NCBI GenBank assembly: GCA_003564735.1
Contig: PXEK01000283.1
Coordinates: 1 to 6,211, forward strand
DNA: 6,211 nt
Source: Cryomorphaceae bacterium
GTDB lineage: Bacteria > Bacteroidota > Bacteroidia > Flavobacteriales_G > Salibacteraceae
Direction: 5' to 3'
In this document: piece after piece, positions 1 through 5,106 of the stretch
Layout: the number at the start of each line of letters is the position of its first letter
Numbering within the stretch: position 1 is the first letter of the stretch
The notes under the pieces: model-generated
Database searches by the model: none
What the model saw: only the letters and a program-made list of their open reading frames with translations
What the model was told of the DNA's origin: nothing
Translations under genes and position numbers: made by a program

Positions 1-668
1 AATTCACTGTACGTGGTTTTGGCAAAACGCAAAATCTTGATATACCCCGTTTGATCGGTTATCATATACGCTACATCAACACTTTGGATCGGAATTTTAT
101 CACGCGTAATGGTAAAATCATGAACCTTGTTATTTCTTTTAATTTTCACACTTACCTGTGTTCCCTTGTCGCCTTTCAGCATTTTAAGCACCTCACGATT
201 CGTGATGCCGGTACCCGCAACCACTTCTTCCTCTACTTCAATAATGCGATCGCCCGCTTTAATGCCTACTTTTTCTGACGGACCACCCTGTAGTGGAGTT
301 ACAATCACAATGGTATCTTTTTGAATGTTAAATTGAACGCCTATTCCTTCAAAGTTTCCCTCCAGCGGTTCATTCATTTCTTGAAGTTCTTGAGCCGATA
401 TGTAATACGAATGAGGATCTAACTCCTGTAGCAGGTATTGAACCGTTTTGTCAATCAGTTTTTCCTTTTCTACCTCATCAACGTATTCATTATCAATGTA
501 CCCTATGATTTCATTTAAAATATTGAAACCCGAACTTTTTCCCGGCGCCTTAAGTAACATGGGAATGTTAGAATGTTGAGGCGTTTTATTGAGATTTATA
601 CCCAGTAAAAAACCCAAAACTACGGCTATGGAAATAATGAGGGGAATGTAAACTTTTGCTTTCGACAT
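1..668 (-). CDS. S41 family C-terminal processing peptidase, N-terminal part (cut by window edge)
   Basis: This gene begins with ATG at 668-666 and runs off the left edge, leaving 222 residues. Residues 4-24 form a hydrophobic signal anchor (VYIPLIISIAVVLGFLLG), which would tether the enzyme in the inner membrane facing the periplasm. Residues 48-100 form the helical region seen before the PDZ domain in CtpA/Prc-type proteases, including LDPHS at 83-87. A PDZ domain spans about 105-185, with FEGIGVQF (107-113), the substrate-groove region, and GIKAGDRI (135-142). The fragment ends in GYIKILRF...TTYSE, the usual opening of the S41 catalytic domain, so the Ser-Lys dyad is not visible. The family cleaves near protein C-termini. 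The gene lies 92 bp downstream of hemW on the same strand and could be a third operon member or use its own promoter. The family call is firm; substrate and exact paralogue are unknown. Confidence 0.93.
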   Translation of the reverse strand, partial: MSKAKVYIPLIISIAVVLGFLLGINLNKTPQHSNIPMLLKAPGKSSGFNILNEIIGYIDNEYVDEVEKEKLIDKTVQYLLQELDPHSYYISAQELQEMNEPLEGNFEGIGVQFNIQKDTIVIVTPLQGGPSEKVGIKAGDRIIEVEEEVVAGTGITNREVLKMLKGDKGTQVSVKIKRNNKVHDFTITRDKIPIQSVDVAYMITDQTGYIKILRFAKTTYSE

Positions 669-747
669 GAATTGTGGAGCTTCTGTAAATTAATTTGATG
701 GTATCCTAAGTGTAACGGTTTTAAGCGCACCTTGTTTTTACGCCGAA

Positions 748-763
748 CAAAAGTACAAAGTTA
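748..763 (-). promoter_or_regulatory. Possible Bacteroidota -7 boxes for the S41 peptidase gene, overlapping the hemW stop
   Basis: Two adjoining minus-strand octamers match the Bacteroidota -7 consensus TAnnTTTG: TAACTTTG (763-756) and TACTTTTG (755-748). The first contains the TAA stop codon of hemW. No well-spaced -33 TTTG is visible: the nearest TTTG, at 772-769, is only 13 bp from the second box. Use would give a leader of about 70-85 nt before the peptidase start at 668. This is inferred from the consensus alone, and such AT-rich octamers can occur by chance. Confidence 0.4.
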
Positions 764-1894
764 TCCCGCAAATAGTTCAGCGGTTATGTAATCGGCAATA
801 TACTTTCCTTTTCGGTTGAGTATGAGGTGATTTTTATTGGTCAGAACCATATGTCCCGTCTGCAAAAAGCCCTTAGACCGGTTTTCCAAGTATGCTCGTT
901 CCTCCTCACCGAACCGTTTGCCGAATTCATCGAGTGAAATTCCCGTTGAGGTGCGCAGCCTAACCATGATCAACTCATTCATCTCATCTGTGGTAACGCG
1001 ATGATCTTTCCACAGGGCAAGGGCATTGTTTTCGATAGTCTCAAAATACTTTTTGTTATTGGCGGGATTGGAAAATCTGTTTTTACCGTCAAAAGAATGT
1101 GCTCCCGGGCCCATACCCGCAAACGGAATTCCGAACCAATAATTGTGATTGTGAACGCTGCGCATACCGGGTCGGGCAAAATTGGAAATTTCATAATGCT
1201 CGAAACCTTCGGAGGCCATAAAATCCATTAAAAACTCGAATTGCCGCAACACAAAATCATCATCCGGAATATCCACGCGCTTTTTAGCCACGGCATGCGA
1301 GAGCGGTGTTCCCGGTTCAACAGTTAAATTGTACGCCGAAAGATGCGGAATTTCCATTTTAGCAAAGGTCTTGAGGTTGTGCTTCCAGTTTTCGAGACTT
1401 AAATCAGGTAAACCGTAAATCAAATCAGCCGTAATGTTTTCAAAGCCCGCCTTTTTAGCATGTTCAATAGCGCTAAAAGCTTGTGTTGAGTTGTGTGAGC
1501 GATTGAGTCTTGTTAAATGAGCATCAAAAAAAGACTGAATCCCTATGCTCAATCGATTAACTCCTGAGGCTATAAAACCGGCTGCTTTTTCAGCCGTAAC
1601 ATCATCGGGGTTGCACTCCAATGTAATTTCGGCACGAGCGTCAACTTTAAAATATTTGTGAAGCAAATTGAGAATAGAGGATAACTCTGCTTGAGATAGC
1701 AGTGAAGGCGTGCCTCCGCCAAAATAAATGGTATTAACCGTTTCCCCCCGGGGTAAGAAGTCCCGCTGCAATTCAATCTCTTTTTCCAATGCCCGTAAAA
1801 ACCTCTCTTTTTGGTGCAAGTGCGTAACAAAATGAAAGTCGCAATACGTGCATGCTCGTTTGCAAAAAGGAATATGTAAATAAATGCCCGCCAT
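761..1894 (-). CDS. hemW: HemW, radical SAM heme chaperone (formerly annotated as HemN-like coproporphyrinogen III oxidase)
   Basis: The product is a 377-residue cytoplasmic radical SAM protein of normal length for HemW, which binds heme and is thought to deliver it to acceptor proteins. The N-terminus YLHIPFCKRACTYCDF carries the CX3CX2C iron-sulfur motif at Cys11, Cys15 and Cys18. The position two after the last Cys is Phe20; true HemN oxidase has a further Cys there. GGGTPS at 59-64 is the SAM-binding glycine motif. HNHNYW at 248-253 matches the HNxxYW heme-binding signature of HemW, and YEISNFARPG (234-243) is also typical. A HemN C-terminal domain covers about 300-372. The ATG at 1894-1892 shares one base with the stop of the upstream kinase gene (TAATG), which fixes the start and suggests translational coupling. 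What is odd is the coupling to a sensor kinase. The HemW call rests on motifs and is strong. Confidence 0.95.
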   Translation of the reverse strand: MAGIYLHIPFCKRACTYCDFHFVTHLHQKERFLRALEKEIELQRDFLPRGETVNTIYFGGGTPSLLSQAELSSILNLLHKYFKVDARAEITLECNPDDVTAEKAAGFIASGVNRLSIGIQSFFDAHLTRLNRSHNSTQAFSAIEHAKKAGFENITADLIYGLPDLSLENWKHNLKTFAKMEIPHLSAYNLTVEPGTPLSHAVAKKRVDIPDDDFVLRQFEFLMDFMASEGFEHYEISNFARPGMRSVHNHNYWFGIPFAGMGPGAHSFDGKNRFSNPANNKKYFETIENNALALWKDHRVTTDEMNELIMVRLRTSTGISLDEFGKRFGEEERAYLENRSKGFLQTGHMVLTNKNHLILNRKGKYIADYITAELFAG

Positions 1895-3459
1895 TATTTA
1901 TTGAGGGTAATTCGAAAAGTGGTGCCTTTGTTCAGTTCAGATTTGTGTACCACAATTTTTCCCTTGTGGTAAATTTCAATGATACGCTTGGTGAGCGATA
2001 AACCTAAGCCCCAACCTCGTTTTTTAGAAGTGTATCCGGGTTGAAAAACCTCTTTTCTTTTGCCTTGGGGAATACCCTTTCCCGTATCGGTTACATCGAT
2101 AATAATTTTTTTCTCGTTTTGGCTCACGGTGATGGTGAGTAGTCCGTTACCGCTCATGGCATCGGCGGCGTTTTTACTCAAGTTTTCAATCACCCAACCA
2201 AACAGAGGCTTATTGATTTTTGCGAACACATCACCTTGAGGGGAAAGCACATCAAAGCGCACCTTTTTGCTCACGCGGGTTTTGAGGTAGTTGATTTGCT
2301 CTTTGATGAACGCGCACAAGTTTTCTTCATGTAAGTCGGGAGCCGAGCCAATTTTGGAGAAACGTTCCGTAATGACCTCCAAGCGACGCACATCATTCTC
2401 CATTTCTTGAATAGTTTCCGGTGCTACCTCTTTGGCTTTTAAAAGCTCAATCCACGCTAACAGAGAAGATAGCGGAGTGCCCAGTTGATGCGCGGTTTCT
2501 TTACTCATCCCTACCCAAACTCGGTTTTGTTCTGATCGTCTCGATGTACTAAAAAACCAGTATCCTATTAAGATGAACAACCCGATGGCCACAAATTGAA
2601 CTACGGGATAAAACTTCAATTTACGCAACAAAGCGCTATCTTCGTAATAAATGTAATGTGTTTTGCTGTCGCCAAGCTCCACAACAATAGGCTCGTTTTG
2701 TTCTTTCATTTTGCCTATGGTAGCCCTCAAAAGCTCTTTATTTTCAATTCGGTTTTTATCAATATTGGCATGAGCTACTATAGAGTCGTTTTGTTGGTTA
2801 GTAAATAAAACCGGGGTTGATGCCGAGTTATTGAGAACATCCCGAATAAATAGATTCTCTTGATCGTGAAAGGTTTGTTTGATTTCTTCAAAAAGACGGG
2901 AATCTTGATAGTACAAGTAAATGTACTTATCTTCATAATAATTTACTTCCAGTCGCCTGCCGCCTTCTTTCATTTGACTCAGTACGTTTTGATAAACGCT
3001 ATCATTATAGGCGCGGTATTTTTTCGCTTTTTCGGCCGTAACGGTATCGCCGGTAAAATCAATAACCTTGGGAATGTTACGCGTACCGGTGATATCTCCG
3101 TTTTCATTCACCATGATAATGGGAATGGTGGTGTTGGATTCTACCACATCTAAGGCAAGCATAAATTCACCACCCGGTTCACCACCCTCAGCACTTGCAA
3201 TGATGCGTTTAGTAGCCTCAGACCACAATTCTACTTTTTTGCGCTCTTCTTCCTGCAGTTCGCGAAACAACCCTGAGGTGTACTTTACCAAGTTAGCTTT
3301 GTTTTCAATGGCGCCCGCCCACATTTGCACCTGTTTTCGTTCTTCCTCGGCAATTTCATTCACAATTTCATTGGTGTACCAAAAGGAGCCGCCCACAATA
3401 AAGAGAGCGAATACAATAAGTACACGTTTCCAAAGTGCTTTTTTTGAGTAGATATTCAA
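1894..3459 (-). CDS. Membrane sensor histidine kinase with AHQLGTP-type H-box and duplicated extracytoplasmic region
   Basis: The product is 521 residues. TM1 is at about 9-28 and TM2 at about 284-304, flanking a periplasmic sensor region of about 255 residues, with no HAMP domain between TM2 and the kinase core. The phosphoacceptor is probably His324 in KETAHQLGTPLSSL. The +1 residue is Gln, where most HisKA proteins have Glu or Asp, and GTP replaces RTP. The ATPase domain has the N-box at 425-434 (Asn430), the G1 box DTGKGIP at 458-464, an F-box around Phe472 and the G2 box GWGLGL at 482-487, so it looks catalytically complete. The sensor region contains two kinds of internal repeat (see separate entry). 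The start appears to be TTG at 3459-3457. No ATG or GTG occurs between it and the in-frame stop at 3489-3487, and TM1 begins soon after; an ATT at 3462-3460 is the alternative. No response regulator is adjacent, so the partner is unknown. It is coupled to hemW by TAATG. Confidence 0.93.
   Translation of the reverse strand: MNIYSKKALWKRVLIVFALFIVGGSFWYTNEIVNEIAEEERKQVQMWAGAIENKANLVKYTSGLFRELQEEERKKVELWSEATKRIIASAEGGEPGGEFMLALDVVESNTTIPIIMVNENGDITGTRNIPKVIDFTGDTVTAEKAKKYRAYNDSVYQNVLSQMKEGGRRLEVNYYEDKYIYLYYQDSRLFEEIKQTFHDQENLFIRDVLNNSASTPVLFTNQQNDSIVAHANIDKNRIENKELLRATIGKMKEQNEPIVVELGDSKTHYIYYEDSALLRKLKFYPVVQFVAIGLFILIGYWFFSTSRRSEQNRVWVGMSKETAHQLGTPLSSLLAWIELLKAKEVAPETIQEMENDVRRLEVITERFSKIGSAPDLHEENLCAFIKEQINYLKTRVSKKVRFDVLSPQGDVFAKINKPLFGWVIENLSKNAADAMSGNGLLTITVSQNEKKIIIDVTDTGKGIPQGKRKEVFQPGYTSKKRGWGLGLSLTKRIIEIYHKGKIVVHKSELNKGTTFRITLNK
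2614..3150 (-). other. Two tandem related sensor modules inside the histidine kinase
   Basis: Kinase residues about 104-194 and 207-282 can be aligned by eye as a duplicated unit. Each begins with a strand-like P-hydrophobic segment (PIIMVNENGD at 113-122, PVLFTNQQND at 216-225) that leads to an Asn-Ile pair. Each ends with a gapless 32-residue block, 163-194 against 251-282, in which I count 12 identical positions, including MKE, YY.DS and the final Lys. This resembles a double PAS/Cache-like sensor fold, but the fold is inferred. Upstream lies a second kind of repeat: residues 35-50 and 67-82 align with 9 of 16 identities (EEERK..V..W..A), 32 residues apart and predicted helical. Confidence 0.7.
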
Positions 3460-3481
3460 AATACAATTGATTTTAAGGGCA

Positions 3482-3489
3482 CAAAGTTA
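3482..3489 (-). promoter_or_regulatory. Probable -7 promoter box of the histidine kinase-hemW operon
   Basis: TAACTTTG on the minus strand matches the Bacteroidota -7 consensus TAnnTTTG and ends 22 bp before the TTG start codon. It lies between the terminator of the upstream gene (3518-3546) and the kinase, where an independent promoter is needed. The first three bases are also the in-frame stop that bounds the kinase reading frame, so the start must lie downstream. No convincing -33 TTTG at the usual spacing was found. TTGACA at 3500-3495 lies too close to this box. Confidence 0.55.
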
Positions 3490-3517
3490 GTGATTGTCAA
3501 GCAGAGTGGTAAGGCAT

Positions 3518-3546
3518 AAAAAAAGCCCGACAATTGGTGTCGGGCT
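3518..3546 (-). terminator. Rho-independent terminator of the Spy/CpxP-like gene
   Basis: A perfect 9-bp stem, AGCCCGACA (3524-3532) with TGTCGGGCT (3538-3546), closes a 5-nt loop. On the minus strand the stem runs into a tract of seven T (opposite A3518-A3524). It lies 30 bp past the stop of the minus-strand gene at 3576, just where its transcript should end. It also insulates that gene from the kinase operon. The plus side has only a broken CAATTTTT tail and no plus-strand gene upstream, so I assign it to the minus strand. Confidence 0.9.
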
Positions 3547-3575
3547 CAATTTTTCAATGGTTCCTTTTGAAAGGA

Positions 3576-3944
3576 TTATTCGTCGGTATCTTGATGTTTT
3601 TGTCGTCGTTGACGCATTTTGCCGCGTTTTTCTTGACGTGTTTCTCTCATGGTTTGGCGGCGTTCCTGTTGATTTTCTCGCAATTGACCGTAGCGTTCGT
3701 CCCCTAAAATTTCTCGCATCGATTCGTTTTTTTCTTCACGCAATTCAGATTGCTTTTGAAAAAAATCAACATGAAGGGTTTTTAGTTTCTCCTTTTCGTC
3801 ATCGGTTAACTCCATTTGATTGTTCAACCTTAGAACGGTGCGTTCGGCTCGTGTTTCGGGATCCTGATTCTCAAAGTTTCGGTTTTGGGCCATAAGCCCG
3901 GTGCTGAATAATAATGCCGCACCAATAATGATTTGCTTTTTCAT
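3576..3944 (-). CDS. Small secreted Spy/CpxP-like (DUF4890-like) protein
   Basis: The product is a 122-residue protein with a Sec signal peptide: MKK, a hydrophobic stretch at 4-17, then LMAQ with likely cleavage after Ala19. The mature protein is predicted almost wholly helical and highly charged. RLNNQMELTDDEKEKLKTLH (39-58) resembles the LTxxQ-type helix of Spy/CpxP periplasmic proteins and of DUF4890 proteins of Bacteroidota. A weaker second copy may be REILGDERYGQL (77-88). The tail from about 90 is Arg/Gln/Lys-rich with regularly spaced arginines, ending acidic. Members of the wider group act as periplasmic chaperones or metal/envelope-stress modulators; that role here is inference. ATG at 3944-3942 directly precedes the signal peptide. 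The gene is monocistronic: terminator at 3518-3546, divergent neighbour upstream. No TAnnTTTG box was found on its strand upstream, so another sigma factor could drive it. Confidence 0.82.
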   Translation of the reverse strand: MKKQIIIGAALLFSTGLMAQNRNFENQDPETRAERTVLRLNNQMELTDDEKEKLKTLHVDFFQKQSELREEKNESMREILGDERYGQLRENQQERRQTMRETRQEKRGKMRQRRQKHQDTDE

Positions 3945-4000
3945 AGTTTCTATATTTTAATTGTAGCTAGCCAATAATTGTGCCGGTTGTTTTTTGATGA

Positions 4001-4048
4001 TGGTCAGAACCGGAATTACGCCCCTGCGATCGGTTGGGGTTCTGACCA
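4001..4048. repeat. Long-arm inverted repeat in the divergent intergenic region
   Basis: TGGTCAGAACC (4001-4011) and GGTTCTGACCA (4038-4048) are perfect 11-bp inverted arms separated by 26 bp. Further pairings overlap them: CCCC (4021-4024) with GGGG (4036-4039), AACCG (4008-4012) with CGGTT (4031-4035), and AACCGG (4008-4013) with CCGGTT (3983-3988). No T tract follows on either strand, and the flanking genes diverge, so a terminator is unlikely. It lies 56 bp from the Spy-like start and 70 bp from the carrier-protein start. It may be a regulator-binding site or, if transcribed on the minus strand, a structured leader. The function is unknown. Confidence 0.7.
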
Positions 4049-4105
4049 AAATGAAGGCCAAAGGGATTTGCAAAGCAATGGATTAAACCGATAAGAAATT
4101 TCGCG

Positions 4106-4113
4106 TAAATTTG
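4106..4113 (+). promoter_or_regulatory. Probable -7 promoter box of the carrier protein gene, giving a leaderless or near-leaderless mRNA
   Basis: TAAATTTG matches the Bacteroidota -7 consensus TAnnTTTG and ends just 5 bp before the ATG at 4119. Transcription normally starts a few bases after this box, so the message would begin at or next to the start codon. No good -33 TTTG sits at the usual spacing; the nearest, at 4067-4070, is too far upstream. Confidence 0.55.
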
Positions 4114-4118
4114 CACCT

Positions 4119-4628
4119 ATGTACGAAGCAATAGTTAACGAAAATAAGCACGAAATAGCCTTTGACGATGATGCGGCTAAAAGTGGAACGCTGAACGGTG
4201 AAGCGTTTGATTTAGATATTGTTGAGGTTGGGGGCGAGTCGCATTTTCATGTGCTGTGGAATGAAAAATCATACCGCGTGGAGGTGGTGAGTTATGATAA
4301 AGAGCAAAAAACGGCCGGCATTAAAGTAAACGGTGATGAGTTTGAGGTTGAGGTGAAAGATGAGCTGGATATTTTGTTGGATAAAATGGGACTGAGTAAT
4401 CTTGCCGCGCAGGTAGTGAGTGAGTTGAAGGCGCCTATGCCCGGCCTCATTTTAGATTTACATGTAAAGCCCGGTGATGAGGTCAAAAAGGGCGATAATT
4501 TGCTGGTTCTTGAGGCTATGAAAATGGAAAATGTGATAAAATCACCCGCCGATGTTGTTGTAAAAAGTATTGAGGCCAAAGTGGGTGATGCGGTTGAAAA
4601 AAACCAAACCATTATAGCATTCGAGTAA
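4119..4628 (+). CDS. Biotin carboxyl carrier protein (biotin/lipoyl-attachment domain) of an acyl-CoA carboxylase
   Basis: The product is a 169-residue soluble protein. The C-terminal 70 residues (about 102-169) form a biotinyl domain: APMPGLI at 105-111, the hinge VKPGDEVKKGD at 116-126, and the biotinylation motif EAMKMEN at 132-138 with target Lys135. The domain ends in a matching half, VGDAVEKNQTIIAFE. The N-terminal 90 residues are beta-rich (for example SYRVEVVSYD, GIKVNGDEFEVEV), as in carrier subunits of propionyl- or acetyl-CoA carboxylases of Bacteroidota. The protein would carry CO2 on biotin between a biotin carboxylase and a carboxyltransferase. Neither partner gene is in the window, so its substrate cannot be decided. 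Lipoylation is unlikely given the AMKM context. The ATG is supported by the promoter box immediately upstream. The stop overlaps the next gene by one base (TAATG), so the two are probably cotranscribed. Confidence 0.92.
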   Translation: MYEAIVNENKHEIAFDDDAAKSGTLNGEAFDLDIVEVGGESHFHVLWNEKSYRVEVVSYDKEQKTAGIKVNGDEFEVEVKDELDILLDKMGLSNLAAQVVSELKAPMPGLILDLHVKPGDEVKKGDNLLVLEAMKMENVIKSPADVVVKSIEAKVGDAVEKNQTIIAFE

Positions 4629-5104
4629 TGAGTGCACTACTGAAAAATTTTACGGGCTTGCTTTTTTTAGCCTTGCTTTTTTCATCGTGTTCTTTTGAAG
4701 ATGTTGAGGTAGAGGACATCACCGATTTTAAAATTTTATCGGTAGAAAATAAAATGCTCGAGTACGAAATGAAGGTGAAAGTAAAAAACCCGAACCGACA
4801 ATCTTTTACGCTTACCGCAGCCGATATTGATTTGTATTTGAGCGGTGTTGAAATGGGCAAAACCCGATTGATGGAGAACGTGAAGGTGAAATCGAACCGG
4901 ACTAAGGTAGTCACCGTAAGGCTCCAAACCGAATTGAATAAACCGCTAAAGGATTTCGCGGGCAGTTTACTGGGAACAATGCTCACCGGCAGGCTTAATT
5001 TAGAATTAAAAGGGCAGGTGAGGGGCCGCTGCTGTTTGGTGGTGTCCAAAAAATTTGATGTTGATCATAAAGAGGCCGTACCTATCAAAGATTTATTGTT
5101 CTAA
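4628..5104 (+). CDS. LEA14/WHy-like (LEA type 2) lipoprotein
   Basis: The product is a 158-residue predicted lipoprotein. A hydrophobic signal at 8-18 leads to the lipobox LFSSC with acylated Cys21, followed by acidic residues (SFEDVEVED). The mature part reads as one beta-sandwich: KILSVENKMLEYEMKVKVKN (35-54), NPNRQSFTLTAADIDLYLSG (54-73), then a strand pair with the VKVKSN turn (85-90) and VVTVRLQTEL. NPN followed by a short strand and a 'ligand' segment is typical of LEA type 2/WHy domains; the biochemical role of such bacterial proteins is unclear. GRCCLV near residues 133-138 holds two adjacent cysteines, unusual for a lipoprotein of this kind. ATG at 4628 shares its A with the stop of the carrier gene. 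The 3' end is 2 bp from the end of a convergent gene, with no terminator between. The lipoprotein call is strong, the domain call moderate. Confidence 0.8.
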   Translation: MSALLKNFTGLLFLALLFSSCSFEDVEVEDITDFKILSVENKMLEYEMKVKVKNPNRQSFTLTAADIDLYLSGVEMGKTRLMENVKVKSNRTKVVTVRLQTELNKPLKDFAGSLLGTMLTGRLNLELKGQVRGRCCLVVSKKFDVDHKEAVPIKDLLF

Positions 5105-5106
5105 GG

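Noticed and set aside
51..278. Plus-strand frame at the left edge
   Set aside because: Antisense to the PDZ domain of the S41 peptidase, which reads continuously on the minus strand.
761..1894. Oxygen-independent coproporphyrinogen III oxidase (HemN)
   Set aside because: The extra Cys of HemN is replaced by Phe20, the length is that of HemW, and the HNxxYW heme-binding motif is present.
3068..3451. Plus-strand reading frame of 127 codons opposite the kinase N-terminus
   Set aside because: Shadow of a well-supported kinase gene with no recognisable domain.
3495..3500. E. coli-type -35 box TTGACA upstream of the kinase
   Set aside because: No -10 hexamer at proper spacing, and the phylum uses a different promoter consensus; TAACTTTG explains the site better.
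3494..3895. Plus-strand reading frame of 133 codons opposite the Spy-like gene
   Set aside because: It runs through the terminator hairpin, has no family resemblance or promoter, and the opposite strand has a clear signal peptide and helix motif.
4001..4048. tRNA fragment or phage attachment site, because of GGTTC and a CCA-like end
   Set aside because: It is only 48 bp, with no anticodon or D arm and no adjacent integrase.
4612..5049. Minus-strand reading frame of 145 codons opposite the lipoprotein gene
   Set aside because: Ser/Thr/Phe-rich shadow typical of the complement of a Lys/Glu-rich gene; the plus-strand lipobox and operon overlap are convincing.
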